DNA of 64,000 nucleotides from Embleya hyalina (GCF_003967355.1 NZ_BIFH01000016.1:248001-312000); one strand, 5' to 3'; shown: positions 16,731 through 25,841, counted from the stretch's first letter. Made by a program: numbers and translations. The notes: generated by a model from the letters alone, not told the origin.

Positions 16731-17584
16731 CGCAACCACGGCCGCGAACAGCACCTTCGTGGTCGCGCCGGCGATCCGCGAGCCGGGAAAAACCCCGCTC
16801 CTCGGCGCTGTTGTACCTGCGTACGTCCACGTCCACGTCCACGGCGTCGGCGGCGGCCTTCGGCGCCGCAGGCTCCGAGCGGGTGGCGGCCGGCGCCATG
16901 ACCGTGTCGACGGTCGGGCCCCGGTCGGAGCCGGAGAAGGCCGGGAAACGGCTACGAGCACGGCGCCGCAGACCGCGACGCCGCCGGTCGGAAAGCCCGG
17001 GCTTCAGCGTGTAGTCCACGACAGCTGGAGCCCGCACTTCGTACGCACCCAGGTATTCCGACTCGCGGCGGCCTCGCGGCCACCGCCTACGGTTGCGGGT
17101 CGGCGCCGGATTTCGACCGGCTTCCCCTGGGTTTCGAATCATCAAGTTGTGAGGGTGCCGACACGGGTCGGCGAGCGGCGCATACGGAGCATTCCGTGCT
17201 TCGGATAACGGGACGGGAAGACGATTCGCCGTGCGGTTCGTCACGATCGTCGCCTCGCGCGACCGTCGGGCGGCCCGGAAGCGACCCGAACCACCGCTGC
17301 GACGTGGGACGTTCCCATCGCGTTCGGACGGACCCGCGAAGCCGCCCCGGGCGCACGGAAACCGATCGCCACGAAGTCGCCCACGGAGTCGATGCGTTGG
17401 GTCGGGTCGGGCGGTCGGTGGCGTGGTGGCGCGGTCCTTGGCCGGAAACGGCGTTTCTTCCCGCGCGCCCGAACTCGTAGAGTGCGGGACGTCGACACGC
17501 CGGGATACCGGTGTACCCGCGGTGTCCGTTGCGGACATCGCGACTCGATCCGGTCGCCCGCGTGGCGACCCGCGGTTCCGTAGC
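16731..17584. other. Region without a supported gene
   Basis: About 850 bases with long open frames on both strands but no family match I trust. One minus-strand stretch reads GSRIAGATTKVLFAAVV, reminiscent of the SxTK region of serine-type D-Ala carboxypeptidases, too short to call. The stretch probably holds more remnants of the decayed transporter locus and the promoter for the riboswitch transcript at its right end. Confidence 0.5.
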
Positions 17585-17720
17585 TCCCGTAGCATCCCGT
17601 TTTCCAGCCCCATCTCCGGTGGCAGGGGAAGTCCGGTGTGAATCCGGCGCTGACCCGCAACGGTGGTCCGTCGCTCCCGACGGCCAGCCCGAATGCCTGT
17701 CGTCGGAGCGTTTCGTCTCC
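17585..17720 (+). promoter_or_regulatory. Cobalamin (AdoCbl) riboswitch
   Basis: The conserved core is easily read: GGCAGGGGAAGTCCGGTGTG at 17621-17640, then AATCCGGCGCTGACCCGCAACGGTG (17641 onward, matching GAATCCGGCGC...CCCGCAACTGT), and GCCCGAATGCCTGTCG at about 17687-17702 matching the final conserved strand. It lies 130 bases before the start of the secreted protein at 17851 and should switch that gene off when B12 is abundant. The 5' limit is approximate. Confidence 0.88.
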
Positions 17721-17850
17721 CTTCCCCGTCGTGGTCCGCGGGGCGGAGCCCCAGCGCCCCGCGCGCCGGGACGGTGCCGCCGTCGGCGGTCCCGTTCGGC
17801 CGTACGGATCCGCCGGGTCCGCCGCGTCGTGGGCCCGGAAAGGCACCGTG

Positions 17851-18951
17851 ATGACGCTCACCCGCCCCGGACGCCGGATGGCCGCGCTGTTCGGCGGACT
17901 GGCCCTGGCCGGCGCGACCGCCCTGATCCCGACCACCGCCGTGGCGGCACCGCCCACGAGCGACCCGACGCCCGCGGCGACCGCGTCCGTGCTCGCCGGC
18001 AACCGCACCCAGGCGGCGGCCGGTTGGCTGGCCCGGCAACTCGTCGACGGCGAGCGCTTCGAGACCACCTTCGACGGCGTGACCTACCCCGACCAGGGCC
18101 TGACCATCGACGCGGTCCTGGCGTTCGCCGCGGCCGGGGTCGCCGAACAGAACGGGGCCAAGGCCACCGCGTGGCTGGCCCGCCCGGAGATCCTGTCCGG
18201 CTACATCGGCGACGGCACCACCAACGCCTACGCCGGAGCCACCGCCAAGACCCTCCTCGCCGCCGAGGTGCGCCGCGTCGACCCCACCACCTTCGGCGGG
18301 GTGGACCTGCCCGCCCGGCTGCGCTCGCTCCAGCAGCCCTCCGGCCGATTCACCGACACCTCGCCGTGGGGCGACTACAGCAACGCCTTCAGCCAGTCCC
18401 TCGCCCTCCTGGCCCTGGATCGCACCCCGGCCGGCGCGCCCACCGCCGCGGTGGACTTCCTGGCCGGCGCGCACTGCGCCGACGGCGGATTCCCGCTCGA
18501 CTACGGACAGCCGACGTGCACCAGCGACGCCGACTCCACGGCGATGAGCGTGCAGGCGCTGGCCGCCACCGGGCGACACCAGGAGGCGGCGGCCGGCCTG
18601 CGGTGGCTGGTCGCACACCGACTCCCGGACGGGGGATTCGGTACGCCCGGCGCGACCGCGTCGAACGCCAACAGCACGGGCCTGGCCGCGCAGGCGCTGC
18701 TGTCCGGCGGGCGCCTGATCCCCGGCCTGACCGCCCGTCACTTCCTGACCGAGCGTCAGGTCGGCTGCTCGGCCGACGCCGGCACGCGGGGCGCGATCGC
18801 CTACGACGCGGGCGGGTACAACCCGGCCACCGCGACCCGGGCCACCGCCCAGGCGGTACTCGGCCTGGCCGGGACCGGCTTCGCCGACCTGAGCAACGCG
18901 GGCGCCCGCCAAAACGCCCCCACGCTGCACTGCCCCGCCCCCACGAACTGA
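17851..18951 (+). CDS. Secreted prenyltransferase/squalene-oxidase-repeat protein, probable cobalamin binder
   Basis: 366 residues from the ATG at 17851 (GGAAAGG upstream). A Tat/Sec-like signal peptide (RPGRRMAALFGGLALAGATALIPTTAVAA, cut near residue 33) is followed by alpha/alpha-toroid repeats: AAAGWLARQLVDGERF, GLTIDAVLAFAAAGV, LLAAEVRRV, SQSLALLALD, DGGFPLDYGQPTC, STAMSVQALAATGRHQEA, DGGFGTP, NSTGLAAQALLSGG. The fold is shared with transcobalamin and intrinsic factor; catalytic Asp motifs of cyclases are absent. The riboswitch upstream supports a B12 role. No live transporter gene follows, unlike usual loci. Confidence 0.82.
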   Translation: MTLTRPGRRMAALFGGLALAGATALIPTTAVAAPPTSDPTPAATASVLAGNRTQAAAGWLARQLVDGERFETTFDGVTYPDQGLTIDAVLAFAAAGVAEQNGAKATAWLARPEILSGYIGDGTTNAYAGATAKTLLAAEVRRVDPTTFGGVDLPARLRSLQQPSGRFTDTSPWGDYSNAFSQSLALLALDRTPAGAPTAAVDFLAGAHCADGGFPLDYGQPTCTSDADSTAMSVQALAATGRHQEAAAGLRWLVAHRLPDGGFGTPGATASNANSTGLAAQALLSGGRLIPGLTARHFLTERQVGCSADAGTRGAIAYDAGGYNPATATRATAQAVLGLAGTGFADLSNAGARQNAPTLHCPAPTN

Positions 18952-19150
18952 CCCGAAGGGTCGGCCGGCCACCGTCGATCCGCCGATCGGACCGCCGGTG
19001 ACCGCTCCGGGGGGCTCGGCCACCCCCGAACCCCCCGGAGCCCCGGCCACCCACCACCCGAACACCCAACACCCACCCCACCCGGACCCCCGCCCACCAA
19101 ACTCGCACCGCCACACCCCCCGCAACGCAACCACCCACCCGGACCCAACC

Positions 19151-19250
19151 GGGGCACTCCGGCTCAACCACCCGCCCAGACCCCAACCGGTCCACCCCAG
19201 CTCAACCACCCGCCCGGTTATCGACCGGGACACCCCCGTTCAACCGCCAG
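19151..19250. repeat. Left flanking direct repeat of the higher-order array
   Basis: About 100 bases starting GGGGCACTCCGGCT, containing CCCAACCGGTCCACCCCAGC and CACCCGCCCGGTTATCGACC. A near-identical copy lies at 19842-19945, differing at only a few positions. The two copies bracket the repeat array and face the same way. The 200 bases before it (18952-19150) are C-rich and hold no gene I can see. Confidence 0.85.
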
Positions 19251-20140
19251 CCCGGGCTACCGACCGGAGCACGTCGATACCCCGCTCGCCCGGTTACCGA
19301 CCGGGCTACCTCGGCTCGACCGCCCGCCCGGGTTGCCGACCGGGGCACGTCGGCTCGACCGCCCGCCTGGGTCACCGGATCGGGGCGCGTCGGTGTGACT
19401 GGCTGCCGGGTTGCCGATCGGGGCACGTCAGTGCCCGCTCGCTCGGTTACCGACCGGGCTACTTCGGCTCGACCGCCTGCCCGGGTTGCCGATTGGGGCA
19501 CGTCGGCTCGACCGCCCGCCTGGGTCACCGGATCGGGGCGCCTCGGCGTGACAGGCTGCCGGGTTGCCGACCGGGGCACGTCGGTACTCCGCTCGCCCGG
19601 TTACCGACCGGGTTGCCTCGGTTCGACCGCCTGCCCGGGTTGCCGATTGGGGCACGTCGGCTCGACCGCCCGCCTGGGTCACCGGATCCGGGCGCGTCGG
19701 TGTGACTGGCTGCCGGGTGGGTGACCGGGGCACGTCGGTACTCCGCTCGCCCGGTTACCGACCGGGTTACCTCGGTTCGACCGCCCGCCCGAGTTGCTGG
19801 ATCGGGGCACGTCGGTGTGACTGCCTGCCGGGTTGCCGATCGGGGCACTCCGGCTCCAACCACCCGCCCAGGCCCCAACCGGTCCACCCCAGCTCAACCA
19901 CCCGCCCGGTTAGCGACCGGGAGACCCCGGTTCAACCGCCCGCCCGGGTTACCGGATCGGGGCACGTCGGTGTGACTGCCTGCCCGCTCGCCCATCGGGG
20001 CACGTCGGCTCAACCACCCGCCCGGTTACCGACCGGGGTACCCCGGCGTGACTGCCTGCCGGGTTGCCGATCGGGTCGCGTCGGCGCGACAGTTCGCCAG
20101 GTCGGCGACCAGGGCGCCTCGGCGCGACCGCTCGTGCCGG
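19251..20140. repeat. Higher-order tandem repeat, about 154 bp per unit of four 38-bp subunits
   Basis: The phrase CGGTTACCGACCGGG recurs at 19291, 19444, 19598 and 19752, so the large unit is 153-154 bases. Inside each unit four related subunits of 37-40 bases follow in fixed order; shared bits are GGGTTGCCGAYCGGGGCACG, TCGGCTCGACCGCC and CGCCTGGGTCACCGGATCGG. After 19790 the order breaks down into single degenerate subunits to about 20140. Unit length is not a multiple of three and shifts by one base, so coding is unlikely. Each CCGGTTACCGACCGG can fold as a hairpin. Confidence 0.9.
19842..19945. repeat. Right flanking direct repeat of the higher-order array
   Basis: Second copy of the block at 19151-19250, starting GGGGCACTCCGGCT and containing CCCAACCGGTCCACCCCAGC and CCCGCCCGGTTAGCGACC. 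It has one inserted base and scattered substitutions. Degenerate subunits continue beyond it. Confidence 0.85.
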
Positions 20141-20361
20141 TACCGGCACGCGGGCCACGACTCGGCGCCCCGAAAGCGCATGTGCGCACACGCGCACGAG
20201 CGCACGTCGAATTTCCCGATCACGGTCGACCGGCGACCGGATACGGATCACGGATTGTCGATGTCGGTCTCAGTCCGCTCGACCGACGACGCGGTCGGCT
20301 CCCCGACACGGATTTCGTTTCCGGGCCCGATCCGGATCACGGCCGAATCGGTGCCGCACCC

Positions 20362-20399
20362 CCGGGCGAAGCCCGGCACGCACCCCGGGCGAAGCCCGG
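20362..20399 (-). terminator. Two tandem identical hairpins, probable terminator
   Basis: CCGGGC-GAA-GCCCGG occurs at 20362-20376 and again at 20385-20399 inside a 23-base direct repeat. They lie about 70-110 bases beyond the stop of the nucleotidyltransferase gene (ending at 20471, minus strand) and could end its transcript. Confidence 0.45.
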
Positions 20400-20470
20400 C
20401 ACGCTCCCCAGCGCATCCCCACCCTCCCCACAGTCCCGGGTCACGCGATCCCCACCGCGCACCCCACCGC

Positions 20471-20998
20471 CTACCGGGCCAATCCCTCACGCAGGCGTTC
20501 GATGTCCTCCGCGTCCTTGGGCCGGCGCGGTCGGTGCGGTCGCCAGACCGGGGTCATCAACTTGATCTCGATCTGGGCCTCCGGCGAGATGATCGGACAC
20601 GACACCCCGGCCAACTTCCCGGGCGGAGTATCGAGCATCCCGTCCGGCCAGCGGGCGCCCGCCCACGGGCCGCCGGCCACGATCACGTGGCCCTCCGGAT
20701 CGCGGGCCAGGAAGGCGAAACCCAATTCCACGTCTCCCGTCGTGTAATCGAGCTGCTGTTCGGCCGGTGCCCGAGCCAACCGCACGAAGCCGCGCGCGGC
20801 GAACGCGACCGTGAGCGCCGGGGCGTCCTCCGCCCACGCGAACCAGTCGACGTCCACATGCTCCCGGGTGACCCGGCCGAGGTAGAAATCCATCGCCCAA
20901 CCGCCGCGCAACCAGACCTCGATACCCAACTCCCGGGCCAGGTCCTGGACTTCGACGATCAGTGCGAGCTGTTTGTCGGCATCCGACGACACAGTCAT
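20471..20998 (-). CDS. Nucleotidyltransferase-fold protein, ANT(2'')/LinB-like
   Basis: 175 residues from the ATG at 20998. It contains ELGIEVWLRGGWAMDFYLG and REHVDVDWFAW, matching the GGWAxD...HxDxD pattern of the aminoglycoside-2''-adenylyltransferase and lincosamide nucleotidyltransferase group. The C-terminal part (PWRPHRPRRPKDAEDIERL here beginning KLMTPVWRPHR) is also typical. Family members transfer AMP to antibiotic hydroxyls, but many chromosomal members have no known substrate. The 300 bases upstream (20999-21297) hold no gene that I can see. Confidence 0.8.
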   Translation of the reverse strand: MTVSSDADKQLALIVEVQDLARELGIEVWLRGGWAMDFYLGRVTREHVDVDWFAWAEDAPALTVAFAARGFVRLARAPAEQQLDYTTGDVELGFAFLARDPEGHVIVAGGPWAGARWPDGMLDTPPGKLAGVSCPIISPEAQIEIKLMTPVWRPHRPRRPKDAEDIERLREGLAR

Positions 20999-21297
20999 GG
21001 GTTTACCGTAGAGCGCCCGAATCCCACCTCGGCACCGTCCGGGCCGGCCGTCATCTACCCGTGACCGAAACGGGCGTCGATCGCGGTTCCGGCCACGTAC
21101 CGGACCCACCCCCACCCACCGGACACCACCGGAATCGGCCATCGCCCCGATCACCCTCCGATCCCCCCGCCGAAGCACCGACACGGGACAACCACGAGGC
21201 CCCGACCCGGTGTCACCCCACAGGCCGACGACACCCGCGCTCGACCGAGTGTCCGAATATCGCCGCCCGACATCCCTTCCCCTCGGTCGCCACGCGA

Positions 21298-22245
21298 TCA
21301 CACACAGTCATCACCAATTTCGGCGCGCACGTTCCGCCGGTACGCCTCCGCCTCCGCGGCCGTCGGCGGATCCGCGCCCGGCCGAGAGCAGGTGAGCGCC
21401 GCGATCAACGAGGCCTCGACGAGCAGTTCGGCCACGGTCGACGAGTGCAGGTCGCGAACCCCGTTCGGGCTCAGCACGTCCCGCCGGCGGAGGGCGTCGA
21501 GCAGCCCGGCCGTGTACGCGTCGCCCGCGCCGACCGTGTCCACCACCGGCGTCGACACCGCCGGCATCGTCGCCCGGCCCGCCCGGCAGACCCCGTACGC
21601 ACCCTCGGCCCCCCGGGTCACCACGACCAGCCCCGGCCCCCGGGCCAGCCATTCGTCCGCCACGTCGAGGAACGACCGCGCCGGATACAGCCATTCCAGG
21701 TCCTGGTCGCTGACCTTGACCAGATCGCACAGGTCCACCAGCGCCTCGATCCGCGCCCGGGCCGCCTCCGGGTCGCCCATCAGGGACGGCCGGCAGTTCG
21801 GGTCGTACGACACGAGCGCGCGACGCCCGGCGTGCGCGGCGGCCATCAACCCCCGTACCGTCTCGGCCCCCGGCGCCAGCGTCGCCGCGATCGAACCGGT
21901 GTGCACGCACCGCGACTCGGCCGGCACCCGAACCGTGTCGGGCGGATCCCACACGATGTCGAAGGAGTAGTCGGCCACCCCCGCCGCGTCCACCCGCGCG
22001 TGCGCCACGCTCGTCGACCCCGAGTGCACACCCTCCGGCGCCACCTCCACCCCACTCGCGGCCAGGTGCGCGGCGAGCAGCCCGCCGTACTCGTCCTTCC
22101 CGTAACGGGTGATCAGCCGCACCGGCACCCCGAGCCGACCCAGGCCCACCGCCACATTGGCCGGACTGCCGCCCGGATGGGCGACGGGCGGGCCGCCCTC
22201 GGTCCGGACCAGATCGATCAACGCCTCGCCGATCACCGTGATCAC
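21298..22245 (-). CDS. PfkB family carbohydrate kinase, probable fructokinase
   Basis: 315 residues from the GTG at 22245, chosen because AGGGAGG lies 7 bases upstream and the protein then begins VITVIGEALIDLV as PfkB kinases do; an alternative GTG at 22293 overlaps the LacI stop. Motifs: PGGSPANVAVGLGRLG (sugar site, residues about 22-37), YDPNCRPSL, and DTVGAGDAYTAGLLDAL with catalytic Asp in GAGD. It phosphorylates a sugar with ATP. Last gene of the AGE-LacI-kinase operon; with the isomerase it would turn mannose or a similar sugar into fructose-6-phosphate. The substrate is inferred. Confidence 0.9.
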   Translation of the reverse strand: MITVIGEALIDLVRTEGGPPVAHPGGSPANVAVGLGRLGVPVRLITRYGKDEYGGLLAAHLAASGVEVAPEGVHSGSTSVAHARVDAAGVADYSFDIVWDPPDTVRVPAESRCVHTGSIAATLAPGAETVRGLMAAAHAGRRALVSYDPNCRPSLMGDPEAARARIEALVDLCDLVKVSDQDLEWLYPARSFLDVADEWLARGPGLVVVTRGAEGAYGVCRAGRATMPAVSTPVVDTVGAGDAYTAGLLDALRRRDVLSPNGVRDLHSSTVAELLVEASLIAALTCSRPGADPPTAAEAEAYRRNVRAEIGDDCV

Positions 22246-22289
22246 CGCGGAACCTCCCTGGTCGTACGCCGACTTCACCCCTCGCGCGG

Positions 22290-23321
22290 TCACGGCCCCA
22301 CCTCGCCCGAACCCCGGGGGATGAGCCGGGTGCGCATGTGGACGTGCTGGACCGGAGTGGGATCCCCCGCCAGCCGCCGGAACAACAACTGCGCGGCGGC
22401 CTGCCCGAGACCGAACGGATCCTGGGCGACCACGGTCACGGCCGGCGTGAGCATGTCGGCGAGTTCGAAGTCGTCGAAGCCGACCAGGGCCGGCTGTACC
22501 GGGGAGCGGCGGATCTCGCGCACCGTCTCGACCGTGAACCGGCTGTTCCCACAGAACACCGCGGTGGCCGGATCGGCGCCGCCGAGCATCGCCCGCAACC
22601 ACGCGCGCAGTTCCTCACCGTACGGCGGCCCGTTGTACACCAGGCGCGGATCGACCTCGATACCCGCCTCGGTCAACGCCTCGCGGTATCCGCGCACCCG
22701 CTCGCGCGCGGTGAAGATCTCCAGCCGGTCGCCGATGAACGCGATCCGCCGATGCCCGTGCCGCACCAGATGCCCGACGCCGGTCCGGGCCCCGCCCACG
22801 TTGTCGACCAGGACCGTGTCCGCCTCTATGTCGCCCGGCGGCCGGTCGACGAACACGCACACCATGCCCGCCTCGATCTCCGGCAGCAGATAGGTATGGC
22901 TGCCGCTGGCCGGCACCACGATCAGCCCGTCCACCCGCCGGGCGCACAGCGCCAGCACGAGGTCGCGCTCCTTGTCCGGGTCCTCCGCCGACGACGCGCT
23001 GAACAACACCGTGCCGTGCTGGTGCGCGATGTCCTGGATGGAGCGGGTGAGCGCGGACGAGAAGGGATCCGCGGCGTCCTCCAGCACCAGGCCGATGCTG
23101 GAGGTGTGTCCGGAACGCAACTGCGCGGCGCTGTCGTTGCGGCGGAAGCCGGTCTCGGCGACCGCCGCCCACACCGCCTGCCGCTTGACCGCGCTCACGT
23201 TCGGCTCGCCGTTGATCACGCGCGAGACGGTCTTGATCCCCACGCCGGCGAGGGCGGCCACGTCCTTCATCGTGGAGCGCCCGCGCCCGCGCGGGCGCTC
23301 CGGTGTCGTCGGGCCGGCCAT
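22290..23321 (-). CDS. LacI family transcriptional regulator of the sugar locus
   Basis: 343 residues. The helix-turn-helix and hinge are at residues about 17-65: MKDVAALAGVGIKTVSRVINGEPNVS, then VWAAVAETGFRRNDSAAQLRSG. The periplasmic-binding-protein-like domain follows (SIGLVLEDAADPFSSALTRSI; VDGLIVVPASGSH; FVDRPPG; GHRRIAFIGD; PALVGFDDFELADML). It lies between the isomerase and kinase genes, and twin palindromes of LacI type stand in the promoter between isomerase and transporter, so it probably represses the whole locus until its sugar binds. Confidence 0.92.
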   Translation of the reverse strand: MAGPTTPERPRGRGRSTMKDVAALAGVGIKTVSRVINGEPNVSAVKRQAVWAAVAETGFRRNDSAAQLRSGHTSSIGLVLEDAADPFSSALTRSIQDIAHQHGTVLFSASSAEDPDKERDLVLALCARRVDGLIVVPASGSHTYLLPEIEAGMVCVFVDRPPGDIEADTVLVDNVGGARTGVGHLVRHGHRRIAFIGDRLEIFTARERVRGYREALTEAGIEVDPRLVYNGPPYGEELRAWLRAMLGGADPATAVFCGNSRFTVETVREIRRSPVQPALVGFDDFELADMLTPAVTVVAQDPFGLGQAAAQLLFRRLAGDPTPVQHVHMRTRLIPRGSGEVGP

Positions 23322-23412
23322 CGCATTCCTTTCCGGCGACCGGGCTCACACCCGGCACTCACGGTGCGTGTTGCGTGTTGCGCGTGGGAAGGGGAACGGG
23401 ACGGCGCCGCGC

Positions 23413-24729
23413 TCACCGCACGGCCCGACGACGCAGCGCCTCCGCGATGGTCGGTGCGGACCGGAGCCGAGGCAGCAGGGTCGCCTGGACCGCGTGGTAC
23501 GCGTCGGGCTTGCCCCGCCAGACGTCGGCCGAGGGCCGTGCGTCGGCGTCGAGTTCGTGATGCCAGCCGCCGTGCTCCCGGTCCAGGAATACGGCGTCGG
23601 CATGCTCCCACCACACTCGGTACCAGTCATCGTAGTCGGCGTCCCCCGAGGCCCCACGCAGCGCCGCCGCGGCCGCGATGGCCTCCGCCGCGACCCAGTG
23701 CATCCGGGTCCGGACCAGCGGTTTCCCGGACCAGTCGACGGTGTACACGAAGCCCGGCCGACCGTCGGCGCGCCAACCCTCCCGCACCGCCGCGTCGAAC
23801 AGCGCCACCGCGTCGGCGCGCAGCCACCCGGGCGCCTCCGGCAGCGCCTCGGCCAGCGTGATCAGCAGCCGGGACCACTCGAACCAGTGGCCCACGGTGG
23901 CGCCGTAGGGACGGAACGGGTCGGCGGGGCGTTCGCGGTTGTACTCGGGCCGTGGGGTCCAGTCCGCGGCGAAGTGTTCGATCAGCCGCCAGTGGTTGGC
24001 TCGGGCGTGTTCGTGCACCACCCGCTCGGCGATCCGCAGGGCTCGTTCGCGCCAGCGGGCCTCACCGGTGGCGTCGGCGGCGGCCAGGAACGCCTCCACG
24101 GCGTGCATGTTGCTGTTGGCGCCCCGATAGGGCTCGCCGACGGTCCAGGTCCGGTCCCAGGATTCCGCGCAGGCGCCGCGGTCCTGTTCCCAGAAGCGGC
24201 GCTCCACCACGTCGAGGGCCTCGGCGAGCAGCGCGGGCGCCTCGGGATGACCGGCCGCGCACGCGCTCGCGGCGGCCAGCACGACGAACGCGTGGTCGTA
24301 CATGCGCTTGCCGTCCGGCCGTTCGGGTTCGGCGCCGGCACGGGTGCCGCCGTCGACGGCGCCGGGCGCGGGTCGGCCGCCGCGATCCACGACCGGATGC
24401 CAGCCGCCGTACTCGTGGTCGCGCAGCGGCCCGGTCAACGCGGCGATCCCGTGCGCCACGAGCGCGCCCGCCTCGGCGGCGTCGAACGCCGACCCGCGCG
24501 CCTCCGCACGCAGTCGGGCCAGGGCGAAGACGTGGGTCATCCGCGCGGTCACCCATGTGTGCACCACCCCGTCCGGCAGCGGCCGGCCGACGTCGTCGAG
24601 CCAACCGAAGCCGCCGCCGGCCAATCTGGCGCCGGTCGCGAAGCGGATCAGCCGGTCGCATTCCGCGTCGAGCCGGGCCGCGTGTTCGGGGGAGTCCTGC
24701 CAGGGTTCCGGCCAGGGTTCAGCTGCCAT
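23413..24729 (-). CDS. AGE family sugar epimerase/isomerase
   Basis: 438 residues from the ATG at 24729. It shows the (alpha/alpha)6-barrel features of the N-acylglucosamine 2-epimerase group: HTWVTARMTHVFALARL, KRMYDHAFVVLAAASA, GANSNMHAVEAFLAAADATG, HFAADWTPR, YGATVGHWFEWSRLL and MHWVAAEAIAAAAALRG. The histidines in these segments are the expected catalytic set. Length fits YihS/mannose isomerase rather than the longer renin-binding type. With a PfkB kinase and a fructose-like ABC transporter, mannose to fructose is the most likely reaction; sulfoquinovose is less likely since no sulfoglycolysis genes are nearby. Confidence 0.88.
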   Translation of the reverse strand: MAAEPWPEPWQDSPEHAARLDAECDRLIRFATGARLAGGGFGWLDDVGRPLPDGVVHTWVTARMTHVFALARLRAEARGSAFDAAEAGALVAHGIAALTGPLRDHEYGGWHPVVDRGGRPAPGAVDGGTRAGAEPERPDGKRMYDHAFVVLAAASACAAGHPEAPALLAEALDVVERRFWEQDRGACAESWDRTWTVGEPYRGANSNMHAVEAFLAAADATGEARWRERALRIAERVVHEHARANHWRLIEHFAADWTPRPEYNRERPADPFRPYGATVGHWFEWSRLLITLAEALPEAPGWLRADAVALFDAAVREGWRADGRPGFVYTVDWSGKPLVRTRMHWVAAEAIAAAAALRGASGDADYDDWYRVWWEHADAVFLDREHGGWHHELDADARPSADVWRGKPDAYHAVQATLLPRLRSAPTIAEALRRRAVR

Positions 24730-24746
24730 GTGCCGCACGCTCCCTC

Positions 24747-24760
24747 TGACATCGTTGTCA
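24747..24760. promoter_or_regulatory. LacI-type operator A
   Basis: TGACATCGTTGTCA: arms TGACA/TGTCA around a central four bases with CG in the middle, the standard LacI-family pattern. It lies 18 bases upstream of the isomerase start, over its promoter or transcript start. Confidence 0.8.
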
Positions 24761-24931
24761 TGCGGACCGTACCCGCCTCGCCCCGAGCTGTCGACATCCC
24801 GACCCGATCGTCCTCGGCGGCCATCCGTTTGGCCGGTACCTGTCGGGGCAATCACCGTAATCCCCACCCGATTTCCGCCTCATCCGAGGCGGCGCAACCC
24901 CTGGACACCCGCCGGTGTGGCCGGCACTGTA

Positions 24932-24947
24932 CTGACACCGTTGTCAG
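24932..24947. promoter_or_regulatory. LacI-type operator B
   Basis: CTGACACCGTTGTCAG, same arms as operator A with one more base pair, 186 bases away and 120 bases upstream of the ATPase gene. Two matching sites in one divergent promoter region suggest coordinate repression, possibly by looping. Confidence 0.8.
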
Positions 24948-25067
24948 CGGCAGGCGACGCGGATCCCCTCGTCCCCGTCCCGACACACGTGCGAACGCGT
25001 GGCGCCCGCCGGTTCCGGCCGAGCCGGCTCGCGGGGAACGACCCGACAATCCGAAGGAGTTGGGCAC

Positions 25068-25841
25068 GTGCAACCCCTGATCGAAGGTCGCGGCCTGGTC
25101 AAGCGATACGGCCAGGTGCAGGCCCTGCGCGGCGCCGACTTCACGGTCTTCCCGGCCGAGGTGGTCGCGTTGATCGGCGACAACGGCGCGGGCAAGAGCA
25201 CCCTGACCAAGACCCTGGCCGGCACCGAACGCCCCGACGCGGGGCGGATCCTCTTCGAGGGTCGCGAGGTGCACATGGAACGCCCCACCGACGCACAGGG
25301 GTTGGGCATCGAGACGGTGTACCAGGACCTGGCCCTGGCGCCGGACCTGGACGGGCCGGCCAACCTCTTCCTCGGCCGCGAACTGCTGCGCCGCGGCCTG
25401 GCCGGCCGTCTCGGCGTGCTGGACAAGGTCGCGATGCGGGCGCGGGCAATCGAGGCGTTCGGCCGACTCGGCGTCGAACTCCAGGACGTGGACGCGCCGA
25501 TCGGGACGTTGTCCGGCGGCCAGCGGCAGAGCGTGGCCATCGCCCGCGCGGTCGCCTGGGCGGACAAGGTGATCTTCATGGACGAGCCCACCGCGGCGCT
25601 CGGCGTCCTCCAGCGCGGCCGGGTGCTCGACGTGATCCGCCGGGTCCGGGACAACGGCATCGCGGTCGTGCTGATCAGCCACAACATGCCCGAGGTGTTG
25701 TCGGTCGCGGACCGCGTGGAGGTGTTGCGCCTCGGCCGCCGGGTGGCGAGTCTCCCCGCGGCGGACACCACTGTGGAGGAACTGGTCGGCGCGATGACCG
25801 GCGCGCTCGACACACTCGACACGGAAGGCGCCCCGGCATGA
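25068..25841 (+). CDS. Sugar ABC transporter ATPase, single-domain CUT2 (FrcA-like)
   Basis: 257 residues from the GTG at 25068 (GAAGGAG 8 bases upstream). One complete nucleotide-binding domain: Walker A GDNGAGKSTLTKTLAG (residues about 38-53), Q-loop YQDLALAPDLDGPANLF, signature LSGGQRQSVAIARAV, Walker B KVIFMDEPTAALG and H-loop ISHNMPEV. Most CUT2 sugar ATPases are double; single-domain forms like this are typical of the fructose transporter FrcA group. It powers the permease encoded next, with which it overlaps by four bases (ATGA). Confidence 0.92.
   Translation: MQPLIEGRGLVKRYGQVQALRGADFTVFPAEVVALIGDNGAGKSTLTKTLAGTERPDAGRILFEGREVHMERPTDAQGLGIETVYQDLALAPDLDGPANLFLGRELLRRGLAGRLGVLDKVAMRARAIEAFGRLGVELQDVDAPIGTLSGGQRQSVAIARAVAWADKVIFMDEPTAALGVLQRGRVLDVIRRVRDNGIAVVLISHNMPEVLSVADRVEVLRLGRRVASLPAADTTVEELVGAMTGALDTLDTEGAPA

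Noticed and set aside
16740-16870. Minus-strand GSRIAGATTKVLFAAVV resembling the SxTK motif of serine D-Ala carboxypeptidases
   Set aside because: Only one short motif, no KTG or YxN partner motif in reach, and decayed surroundings.
19564-20565. Long open frame through the higher-order repeat
   Set aside because: The repeat unit of 153-154 bases is not a multiple of three and the product is low-complexity; long frames arise easily at this GC content. Treated as non-coding.
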